Origin: Mimachlamys varia
Lineage: Eukaryota; Mollusca; Bivalvia; Pectinida; Pectinidae
Length of the DNA stretch: 64,000 nt
Direction: 5' to 3'
Assembly (NCBI GenBank): GCA_947623455.1
Contig: OX392534.1
Location: 14,208,001 to 14,272,000 of the forward strand
The notes under the pieces are model-generated. The model was not told the origin of the DNA. It was given only the letters and a program-made list of their open reading frames with translations, and did no database searches. Made by a program: the position numbers and the translations under genes. Shown piece after piece: positions 12,241 to 24,091 of the stretch (within the stretch, counting starts at the first letter, position 1; each line of letters opens with the position of its first letter).

Positions 12241-12430
12241 CTGTGGACCCTCGATAATCCGAACACCTTCGTTCCTAGCCCAAACTGTCCGGATTAAGAG
12301 TTTTCCGGACTGCCGAGTTTTGGACTGGCGCGTACAAACTACGTAACGGAAATCCGTTCCCGTGCAGATCCTTCCGCGGATTCTCTAAATTTTCGGACTA
12401 TTGACGTCCAGATTATCGCAGGTCCTGTAG
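12241..12430. mobile_element. pogo/mariner-like MITE, 190 bp
   Basis: The terminal inverted repeats are CTGTGGACCCTCGATAATCC at the left and, on the other strand, CTACAGGACCTGCGATAATC at the right. Each end is flanked by TA (12239-12240 and 12431-12432), the target duplication of Tc1/mariner/pogo elements. There is no coding capacity, so it is non-autonomous. Confidence 0.75.
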
Positions 12431-12682
12431 TATGATTTATATCACAGCACCTTTAAAACCGACACCTATACAGGTGTAAGGCAATGAGGTCCAATTGTTC
12501 ATAAGGTAAAAACGTCTGGAACCGAGGTAAAGTAGTTAATAAATGTAACGGTCAAGGCGTTTTGCTTGCATACACACGTATACCACGTTCATAAAAGTCC
12601 AATTGACAGTATGAGTCTATAAATTGTACCATCAATGTACAGACTAACATTTAATACATTGTATATGAAAAATAGAGATTAC

Positions 12683-13062
12683 CGAAGCGTTAACAAAACC
12701 ATAATCCGAACTCTCAATCGATTAAACTAGGGGTTAAATAGGAACAAAGGAAATATTTACATAGAGGCCATTGTAAAGTTACAAGAGAATAAGACCAGCT
12801 GTTCCGGTAGAGTAAGCGTCTTCTGCTTCATTGACGAAAACCGCCATGTAAATATTTGTCACATCCAAGTAAACATCAAGTTCTCAAAATGAACCAAGTT
12901 ATCATTGTCAATCACAATAAGTAAACACACTAATGAGCATACTCAAACACGTCCATCTTCATATTACTTAAATATACAGAATATTTCTCAATGAGACAAA
13001 GATGGCGACCATAAAACTAGCCCATAGTTCTGATCAACCTGCATCTCTCGAATCAAGTGTTG
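12683..13062 (-). mobile_element. 3' fragment of the probable Penelope-like RT family (copy A)
   Basis: On the minus strand this runs from the RT C-terminal segment (the KFYGRHLG-type coding box, seen as its complement near 13000-13015) through the shared 3' UTR to the family's 3' end near 12683. It matches the fragments at 61425-62127 and 41712-42590. It is decayed and truncated at the 5' side at about 13062. Confidence 0.7.
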
Positions 13063-13159
13063 TTAGTTTCTCCCTTTCGTAAGGGGGTAATCCTATTGTA
13101 GATAATATTTTTTTGTGATTTTCATGCTGTTGACACAAGATGTATTGCTTGGAAATTGA

Positions 13160-13585
13160 ACAAAAAAAACTGAAGCCTTATACACAGAAATTGGATAATA
13201 TTTGTTGCTGTGGTTGCAAGAAAACGTTAATCAAGGGGTCATAACTCTGCAATCGATCGATCTTGACCGAGCCCTTTAGGCAATGAACCTTAATACCAAG
13301 TTTCAAGAACATCGCATATTTGTTGCCGTTATTGCACGGAAACGAAAGAAAAGACATTTGTTTTTTAAGAAAGCGCCATAACTTCGCTAAATAGCATTCG
13401 ACAGAAGTGGCGATAAAACTTAGCCGAGTTCTATGAGCATTTAACCTTGTAACCACGTTTTAAGAAACTCAGAATGTATTTGTTGCCGTTGGAAACGAAG
13501 TGTGACAGAGACAGACTGACGGACGGACGAACAGACGAATGTCCGGACGAACCAAAATTAATATACCCCGTTTCGTTGAAAGCGG
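13160..13585. repeat. Dispersed repeat with GACGGACGGAC box, copy 1
   Basis: Two internal copies of a 'ttgttgccgtta-ttgcacggaaacgaa' segment are followed by a GACGGACGGACGAACAGACG box and the end 'ccccgtttcgttgaaagcgggg', which is itself a short hairpin. An inverted, diverged copy of the same arrangement is at 43860-44215. Looser relatives with the (GTCC/GTCT)n box are at 30880-31060 and 37950-38290. Confidence 0.6.
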
Positions 13586-13599
13586 GGGTTAATGAATAA

Positions 13600-14325
13600 G
13601 AATAAGAAGATTTCTTTATTTTTATTCTTGCACACCCAACCTACTACAAAAGCAGCAAATATGCATATTTACTTATAAGGGGACTTAACTGTTTTTGTTC
13701 ACTAAAACAAGTTTCTAGTTATATTTTCTGAAAATAATTAATTCTTTTTCCAGTACATTGGTATTTTCCAATGATACAAACGTGCCGAATAATAAAAAAC
13801 CAATAAGTGTTTCATTACGACGTCCAATCTAATAAAGGGCGATTTTTTTTATTAGTGTTTTGTATCGGTTCTTCTTGTTCTTATAGCTCTTACACGGGCT
13901 ATAACTTCTAAACCGTTGGAGATTCATGACGAAACTTGCAGGATACTTGTATCACTTAAACCAATTAGCAGTGCATTGCCGTTATATCACTGTGACCTTG
14001 ACCAATACTTTCTCTCCGATCGATAATTGTTGAACCGTTAAAGATATACTGATCTTGAAATAAACATAGACAGTGTGCAGTGAATTAGGTCTTTGTTGTG
14101 TTGATCCAAACGTCACACGTGAGAAATATTAAATTTTATCCGACATTCAAAGATGTACGCCAAGGTGATGCCAGCGGTCCCTAGTTGTGTCGAATTCCAT
14201 GTAATAATATCTACTTGGGTCAAAAGCCAAGCTCATATTTTCTCCCTTTTCCTTCGGGTCATCGGATCAAATGTCAAGGTCTTATTTTACATTTCTTAAC
14301 TGCTGTATATTTCGTTATGACATTA
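13600..14325. other. Intron 2 spacer
   Basis: No exon or defined element was recognised. Confidence 0.35.
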
Positions 14326-14326
14326 T

Positions 14327-14785
14327 TAAACAAAGTTAGTCAGAATCTTACATTATATCACTTAGTCCAAATCAAGGTCTTCGATACAAGATTAGTCAGA
14401 ATCTTACATGATTACACTTAGTCCAGTCAGGGTCTACGATACAAAGTTAGTCAGAATTCTACATGTATCACTTAGTCAAAGTCAAGGTGTTCGATACAAA
14501 GTAAGTCAGAATCCTACATGATTACATTTAGTCCAGTCAGGGTCTACGATACAAAGTTAGTCAGAATTCTACATTATATCACTTAGTCCAAGTCAAGGTC
14601 TTTGAGACAAAGTTAGTCAGAATCTTACATGATATCACTTAGTCCAAGTCAAGTTCTTCGATACAAAGTTAGTCAGAATCTTACATGATATCACTTAGTC
14701 CAAGTCAAGTTCTTCGATACAAAGTTAGTCAGAATCCTACGTGGTATCACTTAGTCCAAGTCAAGGTCTTCGATACAAAGTTTAA
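14327..14785. repeat. Tandem array, about 56-60 bp unit, eight copies
   Basis: Consecutive units contain ACAAAGTTAGTCAGAAT, then 'cttacatgatatcacttagtcc', then AGTCAAGGTCTTCGATAC. Units differ by point changes and a few bases in length. The array ends at 'caaagtttaaaggcc' near 14785. Confidence 0.85.
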
Positions 14786-14789
14786 AGGC

Positions 14790-15442
14790 CAAATATACGT
14801 AACTTTCGGCAAAACTTGATGCGAAAATCAAGCCTAATAACTTATTATTTCTATAGATTTAGTAAAGATTAACTGATATAAGCAATATCCAAGATGACTA
14901 CTTACGCGGTGACCGGTACGGCAGCAGTTGAAACTCGATATTTGTAAACACGTTACCATTTTGACTATCTTCTACCTGCGGTTTGTTATTGAAGTGGGCC
15001 CCACCTGAATTATTTTCAATTCTTTGGATTTTTCTGTCAGGAGTTTCTTGTAAGATACCGCTCGGGTTTACTTCGTTTTAGGTTTATTTTTGCATGGTTA
15101 TCAACTGGATTTTTTGCAAAATTTTTCAGATTGACGAAATATTTCCTGAAGTTATGTATATTGGGCCTTTAAGGCCAAGTTTAACATTTTTACATTTCTG
15201 AAGTTTTAAACCGGTAGAGGGAATTTGAAGTGGCTAGTATGCTTACTTTTCCTTTTATGTTTCTAAATATAAATGTACTTTAACATACAAGCTGTAGATA
15301 CTGTTCCAGATGTCAAATGCTGTAATCAACAATGGTCTTAGCTCTAACAATATGTGCGACACTGTCATCGTATAAATTATCATGTGCATATATAGACATT
15401 GACAGTTTCAATACATTTAATTTTTTACTGTTAATTTTCCAG
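14790..15442. other. End of intron 2 and splice acceptor
   Basis: No exon was recognised. The intron ends in a T-rich tract and TTTTCCAG at 15435-15442. Confidence 0.4.
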
Positions 15443-15566
15443 GTGTCTGGTATAGGACGTGACGTATGTTTGTCTCCGTCCAATGGCGAACGTGCATTCT
15501 TAGTTAAAGATAACCATGGTGACTGGGGAGTGATCGGAGGCAGATGGATCCCATCTCAAGACAAAC
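15443..15566 (+). CDS. GRDP-family protein, coding exon 3
   Basis: The exon starts after TTTTCCAG in phase 0, matching exon 2, and encodes residues 542-582 plus one base. The donor is GACAAAC|GTAAGT, a strong consensus. The peptide contains FLVKDNHGDWGVIGGRW, which fits the conserved 'W-G-V-I-x-G-x-W' segment of animal family members. It follows directly on the exon 2 peptide without a gap. A 7.1-kb intron precedes it and a 31.6-kb intron follows. Confidence 0.87.
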
Positions 15567-15920
15567 GTAAGTAGTACAGATGTCATCAAAACGTGCGTAT
15601 TTAATTATCTCCTGACATATCACTCAGGTATTCGATAAATGGTACTGACAACATGATGAAAAATACTGAAAAATGACATTTCATAATGAAAAATGGCCAG
15701 ATGTCATATCATGATAGTTAAAAACAATTGAGGAACCCATCTGGTACTATTGGATACACACTTCGAACATCAACCCCGTGAATAAATCATATTGAAATAC
15801 AAACCCCTCCGAAAACCGAAAAAAAACTTTGTCACTATTCTTCCTTATTTTTTTTTACCGAGATTTTTCTTTTCTCTGACACTTAAAATGTGCATTTTTA
15901 ATTTTTCTAGGGGAAATATT

Positions 15921-16906
15921 ATAAGACTCTTTCATATGCGTGTATGTAGGATAGGGATATTCCACCCGAGGGGTCACAAATTGTTGTGAAACCCGAGGCT
16001 TGCCGAGGGTTTTACCACATTTTGTGATCCCGAGGGTGGAATATCCCTATCCTACATACAAACATAATGAAAGAGTCTTTTTCTCTCATATCAACTACCC
16101 GAATAAGCTCAAAAACCATGAAAATATGTTTAAGCAGGCTACCATTTTGAAATTTCACCTTTTTCATTGAGCTTTTTTGACGGAAATGAATTACACAGCG
16201 AGTTTAAGCATACCCTATATTTGCAAGGGATATTCCACCCTCGGGATCACAACATGTGTTAAAACCCATGGCAAGCCTCGGGTTTCACCACATCTTCTGA
16301 CCCCTCGGATGGAATATCCCTTCCTCTCATGTCTAGGTGTGTAATACTGGCCTGTCTAGGGCAATACACATATGATCGCTGTGGTTGTATTACACCCCTA
16401 CCCATGCAATACAGCCACCGCGTGACGTCACAATGGCGCAACAATGTCGTGACGTCACGAGTTCGGTAAAATCTGATGCCGAAAAAAGAAAAATGGCGAC
16501 GTGATGAAATTAAAACCTTTCACGATATTTTAACCGTGTACATTAGAAAGCTGAGATTATTTTTTCTGCGCAAACTACGTTTGCAAATATGGGGTATGCT
16601 CGATCTCGCTGTATCATTTGTTTTCGTCAAAAAAATTCAAGGAAAAATTTGATATTTTCAAAATTGTGGCCAGTCAAAGTATTTTCATGGTTTTTGAGCT
16701 TATTCGGGTAGTTGAAATGAGAGAAAAATATTCTTTCATGACCAGAGGTGTAAGATAGGGAAATTCCACCCTCGGGATTTTCAAATTTGGCAAAGCCTCG
16801 GGTTTTACCAAATTTGAAAACCCCTCGGGTGGAATTTCCCTATCTTACACATCTGGTCATGAAAGAGTCTTATAATCCTACATACACGCATATGAAAGAG
16901 TCTTAT
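15921..16906. repeat. Composite of nested hairpins with 32-bp perfect outer inverted repeat
   Basis: The outermost arms are identical over 32 bp in inverted orientation (15921-15952 and 16875-16906, starting ATAAGACTCTTTCATATGCG). Inside lie three hairpins of about 100 bp each (about 15942-16050, 16228-16320 and 16745-16862). All three have stems built from GGGATATTCCACC or GGGAAATTCCACC and GGGTGGAATATCCC types, with a CCTCGGGTTT loop. A second pair of arms (about 16071-16123 and 16680-16735, containing GAATAAGCTCAAAAACCATG) brackets the middle. Two TGACGTCA (CRE-like) sites lie at about 16424 and 16452. No ORF is present. Confidence 0.8.
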
Positions 16907-17049
16907 CGTCTTTTACCGGGGCAGAAATAACACAACTCACTCGCGCTAATTGTAATATTACGTCATGATCATTATTACGTCATTATCATTATCACGTCAT
17001 CACTTTATGCAGTACAACCAAAGTGACGTCACCAATTTCGTCACACATT

Positions 17050-19470
17050 ACATATTCCATTGATAATGGCGCATTGCACCAAGTTCACGTTACAACTTAT
17101 TTTACGTTAGGAAAGTGATGGAGACAAATAATCAATCACTCCTGTATAACCTAGACAGAGAAATACCAACACCCGAAGTAATGATCATGAACTTACACAG
17201 GTTAGATAGATTCTATTTGAATCGTCATTGAGTTGAAACAAGCTACAAGTGAGTGTTGCACGTTCCCAACAGTTGTATGACATCATGGTTGCAATACCGG
17301 CAACAATGCAATGACATTACGTCGACAATTCAATCACACCACATCAACATTGTCTTGCATTGCTTTACCGTTAAATATTAGAAATGTAAGAGGGTAACAG
17401 TGAACCATAATAATTCACCGCCTTGAGAGGGAGACAAGGCGATCTTCACTATCGAGGTAACATTCTTAAAACTTTAAAACTACCAGACACTCGACAAGCC
17501 TCGTGTTTGGTATTTAAGAGTCTTAACCCTCCGGTTGAGTTCCCCTTTCCAACCCCCAAGGTGACGAACTATTTTTTAAGTCTCACGATTTACCTGTTTT
17601 CGTTTCCTGTATAACACAGAAGGATATATGCTAAACATTATCTTGACAGAAGCACGGGATGGTTTATTACGTCACAATTAGCTGTTAACCGCTCCGTTGC
17701 GGATCAACAAGGTTCATTAATAAACTGCGCGAGGTGCTCTTTCCGGCGTTTTAGTCTGAGAATTGTCACGTTTCAACATTTCCATTGTGAACATATTAAT
17801 TATCGAAGACTACACGTGAAACATTACACCGATTGTCAAACTCTAGCGCGATGATATGCAATATCATGTCTTTCCATTTGCACCATTCATTTTGATAATG
17901 GAAGTAATTATGTGCTATTTGTATCAAGTATCGTTGAGATGTCGGACACTTTTCAAAAAGTGTATTTTACAACGTTCTATCTGTCACCACCCGAGAAAAG
18001 CTACCTGTTTTCCAAGGGAGAGAGTTGCTTACTGTCACAAAAGTAACGCGACCATGAACTATCGTCTGCTCGAGATAATATCGTCAATAATGCAGTCGAA
18101 GTATTTTTTCTTATACATTGAATCACCAATAACTTTTCAATTCTTACATTGCGGGGAAAAAAGTCAACCCTTTGATTAGCTGAAATACATTTAAAGCAGT
18201 GTTGACGGTACAACCCTTAACTTAAGCTTTAAGAAACAAAACTTACCATTGTTCGAGTGAAAAATGACGTAACACACACTTATTCGAAAATTTACATTAA
18301 CAGCACATCGTCTATAAATTTGTCTATAAATTTATCAGTTATAGGAAAAGTTCTGTTAAATATCTTACTTGTCCTGTCCCGATTCAACGGCAATTGGGAC
18401 ATTGATGTCTTACATTTTCTAATTTTGAATTTGTATATTGTTATGAATCCATTTTTTTTAAAAGAGTGCCAATAAACCACTCACTTTATGTGTTAGAAAT
18501 TTTAATTAGTTTTGTAAATTTCGCTTGAAGTTGGTTCAAAGTCACAAAAATCAAGTTTGCTAAAAAAAAAATAGATGCTTGGAATTAAATTTACTAAAGA
18601 CACGAGCTTTAGCGAGTGTCTTTTGTAACTTTTCAAAGATGATCAACGAGAGTGAAATAAATTCGATATCCAATAACCACGAGTCGTGTGACCTGTTTCT
18701 ACCACAACCCCGTCGGAAATAACTGGAGAGAACCGCGGACTTTGATATTCTCCAAACGTATACTCTCGTATATATATTTCCGCCAAGTGGTGACGACGTC
18801 AACAATCGATGACGTCGTAAACAATCGATCAAGTGACGTTGTTTGGGTCAAAGTTCATCATGTCATCCAATCTCTGTTAGCGGCGAGTGATACTATTACA
18901 CTAAATATTGAAACTTTTATTTATGGTTCTTAAACACAAGATTTAGATTTGGATAAAATATTATGGAAATGGTTCAGAGATTCATTAGAGACAATGGACG
19001 TTTTTTTTTATTAAGTTCTTTAATAGTACTATCAAATAAAATTTTCTATAAGAGTAACTATTAAAACAATTAATACACTGTGTTATACGCTATGATTTGA
19101 GTGTGCCTATATAAGTTAGTTTACAGTATGTATTGTTCAAGCATGATCGAAACAACAAAAATGTCTTATTTTCAATATCCTAAGAAGAATATGTTATCGT
19201 ATTTTATGATGTGTATACACTGTAATCTTTGTAAGGAGAGGGCTAATAGAGGCTATGACTGTTGCCCAATTCCGTTTGAACATAACATCAGTACAATAAA
19301 ATATTCTGAAATGAAATGTCAGCCAATCAAAATCAAAACGTTATTCAACAGTTGTAATGGTTATGTGATACACTGGGAGTTGAATAATACCCAAATCCTC
19401 ATGATTAGGTGAAAGACTTTTACATGTATCAGTTTATATTTACATTTGCTCTGCATTGCAACTATATAAC
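17050..19470. other. Intron 3 spacer
   Basis: About 2.4 kb without recognised exon or family-level repeat. Several ORFs of 60-107 codons (for example 17856-18179 plus) overlap ORFs on the other strand and have no recognisable domain. Confidence 0.35.
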
Positions 19471-19480
19471 ACTACCAAGG

Positions 19481-19834
19481 CCAGTTCCGTGTTATGAGAG
19501 CATAACACTGGAGTGGTCATTATGACGTCATTACGATTGTGACGTCATAATCATAACGTTGGAAATAGCTGGCCGATACTGGCTGTTCGCTGTTCCATTT
19601 ATTAGAAATCTATCTTAAATTTTCAGAACAAATGTAGAATATAAATATGAATTTATTATCAAAACCAATGGAAAAATGTAAATATAAGCATTACACATCA
19701 TTCTGTTCCGTGTTATGGTCCTATAACACGGAACAGGATTGCAGACAAACAATCATAACGCGCTAACACACGTTATTCATTTTGTCTGCAAACCTGTTCC
19801 GTGTTATTGGACCATAACACGGAACAGAATGATG
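19481..19834. repeat. Triple-hairpin element built from one 14-bp arm
   Basis: Two hairpins have the perfect 14-bp arms CTGTTCCGTGTTAT and ATAACACGGAACAG with 6-base loops (19703-19736 and 19794-19827). A third, weaker one is at 19481-19512. The outer two flank a 10-bp inverted pair, TGCAGACAAA and TTTGTCTGCA (19740-19749 and 19781-19790). A 21-bp perfect inverted repeat starts CATCATTCTGTTCCGTGTTA at 19697 and closes at 19834. Weaker pairing extends outward (about 19668 and 19870). Confidence 0.85.
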
Positions 19835-19857
19835 TTTAATGCTTAATTAAACGTTTT

Positions 19858-20180
19858 ATTTACATTTCCACTTCACAAAGACTAAATGAAACTACTATGC
19901 CCAATGTATATTATTTTCCAATATACTGGAACAACGTGACGTCTTTGTGTTTATGACGTCGTAATTGTAGCGTTGGAGATTTACTGATCCACTGTCAACG
20001 GGTTGATTTCTCTGCCTAGATTTACCCTGACGTTGAAATATGCTTTGACTTATACTTTATGTATATGTCTAGATCAACTGTGCGTTGGTTAACAAAAACT
20101 GTAAATGTAGGTATTGGTTGTCATATTTTTGACATTCGTTGGTGTGTAACATACATTGGCGTTGCGCTAGCGCGAGCCAT
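19858..20180. repeat. Dispersed repeat, copy 1 (copy 2 at 56676-56985)
   Basis: The segment from TTTACATTTCCA and 'agactaaatgaa' through CACTGTCAACGGGT and CAACTGTGCGTTGGTTAACA to GTGTGTAACATACAT recurs in the same orientation at 56676-56985 with about 80 per cent visual identity. It directly follows the triple-hairpin element and is followed by a piece of the Penelope-like 3' UTR (about 20205-20280). It could be part of one larger non-autonomous element. It is non-coding. Confidence 0.7.
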
Positions 20181-20204
20181 GCAATATGTAGGTGCGGCAA
20201 TGTA

Positions 20205-20700
20205 TGTAAATTCATGTAAATCTTTCCTTTGTTCATATTTTGCCCCTGGTTTAATCGATTTTGAGTTCGGATAATTATTTGGTTAACGCTTCTGTATACT
20301 CTAATTTATTTTTACACACTAATGAATGTCAAAAATATAACAACCAATCCCTAAATAAAATATGTACTATCATTTTAACTATGATTAAGCATTGTTGTTG
20401 GTTATTATGCATACTTTTAAAAATGAAATATAAGTACGTATTCGTGTATACCGATATGACATATTCAATTTTGAGGATTGATGCTTACTTTGATGTGACC
20501 AAGATTTACATGGCGGCACTAAGTGCCGTCGATGAAGCAGAAGGCGCTTACTCTTCCAGAACATCTGGTCTTATTCTCTTGTGCTTTTACGATAGTCTTC
20601 ATGTAAATCGCTCCTTTGTTCCAATTTTGCCTCTAGTTTAATCGATTTTGAGTTCCGATTATGGTTTTGTTGACGCTTTGGTATTCTCTGATTTTTTTTC
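20205..20700 (+). mobile_element. 3' UTR fragments of the probable Penelope-like RT family (copies B1 and B2)
   Basis: B1 (about 20205-20280) contains the CATGTAAATCTTTCC to 'ttaatcgattttgagttc' part of the family 3' UTR. B2 (about 20475-20700) contains a longer stretch that includes GATGAAGCAGAAG, the shared 'cttttacg' box and the 3' terminal GACGCTTTGGTATTCTCTG. Both read on the plus strand and are truncated. Confidence 0.65.
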
Positions 20701-21464
20701 TCTCAAATAAACGTAATTGTATATACCATACACTGTCATATTTCATATTCAAAATTACACTAGCTTGTGGCAATTATCTGTCATTTTTGTGACACCCCGT
20801 CCCTCAATGTGGTGTTATACACGGAAGTCCATTACGGTATCTATGCAATATGGTTTATATAAGTGTATCTATTTATGGCGAAAAAGAAATCAAAATTGGG
20901 GCCAAATTGACCCGAACCATAATTTGCTGTACTGGCTAGTCAAGATATATAATAACTGTACATCACGCGGCCTCAATTCACTGATCACGACGTGTCGACA
21001 AACGTAATACAATACATAGTATACGCAGCTACAGCTGTGATACATACTGCTGACCCATTGTATAACGCTGAAACTGGACATTGTATTACATATGAAGCTA
21101 TGAATATATTTTATATAAGTTTCATTTCACCATGAACCAATTTCGGTCAGCGGAATGACGCAAATCTTGACATTTTACCTCATTAATGTAAAATTATACC
21201 GAAACACTTATATTACATGTATGTCAGCCTCTTATTCTGGTATTCAATGCACACGTGATCATATCATGCTTATATATACATCGAACATAAACACGAGTTA
21301 AGGTATGAAATGAGTTTAACTAATCCAGTTTGCAAAAAAATACCTTTGGAGCCCAAAATGATATGAGTTGGTTGTTAAATAATACGGAATAAAACAAATC
21401 CGGTCACCCCGTATGGTGATAATTTCCCCTAATTACCAGGACTATATTTAATATTACAGGTTTT

Positions 21465-21890
21465 TCGTTATTTTAGAGCTTGCTCTAAAAATCCTGATAT
21501 TTCGTGATACGTTTCAGCTGCTAATGAACAAAGGTACGGGAAAGGCATTCGAGAGATGAGCAAATTTTCATTGGTCTTATTGAAGAATATTCGATGTACT
21601 TGTATGATATGAAGATGGCTGTTTTTGAGCATGGTCGTTAATAACTACATTTACTTTTTGTGGTTGAAAATAATGCCTCAGTTCTCCCTCTTTGAGAACG
21701 TGATATTTACTTGGATGTGACATTGGTTTAGATTGAGGCAGTCGTCGATAAAGCAGAAGACGAGTACTCTTCAGGATTACCTGATCTAATTATCTTGTAC
21801 TTTTTATGGGTCTCGGGAAAATCTTTCCTCTGTTCATATTTTCCCCTAATTTACGATTTCAGATTATGGTTTTGTTGACTCTCAGCTGGT
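21465..21890 (+). mobile_element. 3' fragment of the probable Penelope-like RT family (copy C)
   Basis: It begins in the RT C-terminal coding part (a TTAGAGCTTGCTCT version of the RYSRAC box) and runs through the GATATGAAGATGGCTGTTTTTGAG segment into the shared 3' UTR ending in ATTATGGTTTTGTTGACTCT. Frameshifts are present, so it is a dead copy. Confidence 0.65.
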
Positions 21891-22675
21891 CGCTAAGCTT
21901 TTGTCACCTGACACCATTTATCTCTAATATAGAGATTCGATATATGATACCATGTGACCATTATAAAAACACAAATGAACGTTACGTATTTTTATTTATC
22001 TGCGTTTGGTCTATACATGTAGCTTCGTTTTACCTGGTTCTCTGATATTTGCGGTTTCGAAAGTGTAGAATTTATACATAAAGCCTAAACATTGCCAAGC
22101 CATTTCTCAATTTTAGTCAACCACAATGGTCAAACACAACACTCGTTCATCGTTCGCACAAATGTGCGCCAGCAATTCTAATTTAGACATGTTGTTTACA
22201 AAATGTCTAGATGTGTGAGGAAACTCAAGTACATGGGAAAATCCGCTGTGTCGACAGGTGGCTGTAAAAATAACGAATCAACGCTATGAAAAAAACATGT
22301 GTTGCTTGACAAGGCCTACAATTAATAAGTTTACAACCCGGTGATAAAGAATAGGCTCAGTACTGCCAAGAAGACATCTCGGAAAGTGCAATGAAACACC
22401 AGGGGGAGGGGGTATTATTAAAAGTACTCGTAGTTAAGCTATTTGTATTCCCTATATGGCACAGTCCGTCTAGGTATAGACAGTTATTAGAAACTGTGGC
22501 GATAGAGTTTGGTCTCGCTAACCCATATGAATGACGGCAACTCATGGGTAAATCAATTGTACCTACAAAACGACAAAGAGGGATATATTCCTCTGTCGGT
22601 CGCCTTCTAACCACTGATAGATGTGATACAGTAGAGTGTTTAATGGTGGCATTTATTATTCTCAATCTAAACAAG

Positions 22676-22835
22676 GACAGATTTGTACTTAATCACTAAT
22701 CTAAATAAGGACAGATATTGTACTTAATCATTAATCTAAATAAGGACAAATATTGTACTTCATCACTAATCTAAATAAGGACATAAATTGTACTTAATCA
22801 CTAATCCAAATAAGGACAAAATCACATACGATTTA
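22676..22835. repeat. Tandem array, about 36-bp unit, five copies
   Basis: Repeated unit: CTAATCTAAATAAGGACA, then 'gatattgtacttaatca'. The units differ by a few bases, and the last unit degrades at about 22835. Confidence 0.85.
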
Positions 22836-22839
22836 ATCA

Positions 22840-24090
22840 CTGCAATTGTTTAAAAGTACTGTGTTTGCAAATCATCTTTACATTCCATTTACTTGTATAT
22901 TTTCCTGCTGTTTTAATCCTGCTGAAGGGGCGGACCCAATATAGGAAAGAGAGGGAAAGTCTTTTGGATCGCTACGAGTAAGTACTGAGTTGATTTGAAC
23001 CATTTGAGCTCAGTAGGAGAAATAGCGGTAGCGCGTTTTAAATAGCTACTTGTTTAACTTGAATTTGGTTGTGATCCCCACCCTATAACAATATATACCG
23101 TTGCTTGATATAAAGAGACGAACTTAATCATAATATTCTGATTGATCCCTTGTAGACTTAACTCCGAAGTCGTAACATTTAAACATTTTAGATCCCCATC
23201 CCAAAACTATATACATGTAAACAATTGCTGGGAATAAAGAGACGATCACAATCATGATAAATATTTGATCCCAAGATCTGCCATGCCCTTGCAGACTTCC
23301 CACCCCAAAACTATACAGCTATTGGGCATAAAGAGATAAACACTATTACGGTATTAGCATTGATGTCAGGGTCTAGCCACAGCCCTAGGCAGGAACCTAG
23401 TTTCTCGTAATTGGTCTTTGGGTCTGTCCCTGTCCCTGGGATCTTTGTGGAAAATATTTTACCATGATTACCTAGATACCAATGTATCCAGGTGAGCGAT
23501 ACATGCCTTCTGGGCCTCTTGTTTTTACAATCTCAACACAATTGTACAAATGTACTTACAATGAAAATAGAAAAGACTGCGATGAGCTTGTCATATTAAA
23601 GCAAATAGCTGCGATATGGAATCCGTAATATTGACGCTGTTAAAGACATAAACACGAGGATTTCTATAAGTATTCATATTTTTTACTTCATTACAGAAAT
23701 CATCCATAGAAATATTTTTTTTTGTCAGCTACAATTCATTCGTATTACATTAATACATTTTTCAGAACGCATTTTGGTTGTCTCTTGTCGTTCTTTAATT
23801 ATAACAAAACATCTTCATATAAAATGTTATAAATTACTAGACTTAGCTATGACAACTGTGAAATTAGTTCTACTTTCAAGCATGACATCTGATCTTAAGG
23901 GAGTTGACTCTGCCTTTGTGAAAAATTATCTATGTTTCGGAACGTTTTTGCCTTTTGCCATTACAAACACATGCTTAGGAAAATGCCCCGTGACCGGTAT
24001 TTTTTTCTTTTAATAATATAAAAATATAGATCTTTAATAATCATTTGGCACAATATTTCATAATTTTAATTACTCCTTCCAAATTTCTTT
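22840..24090. other. Intron 3 spacer
   Basis: No exon was recognised. A short relative of the satellite at 34-36 kb may start at about 22925 (GGGGCGGACCCAATATAGG). The region at 23050-23360 shows a loose repetition of 'gatccccaccc...aactata' segments. Confidence 0.3.
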
Positions 24091-24091
24091 C

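Noticed and set aside
14327..14785. CRISPR-like direct repeats
   Set aside because: The repeats are contiguous tandem units without unique spacers, in an animal intron.
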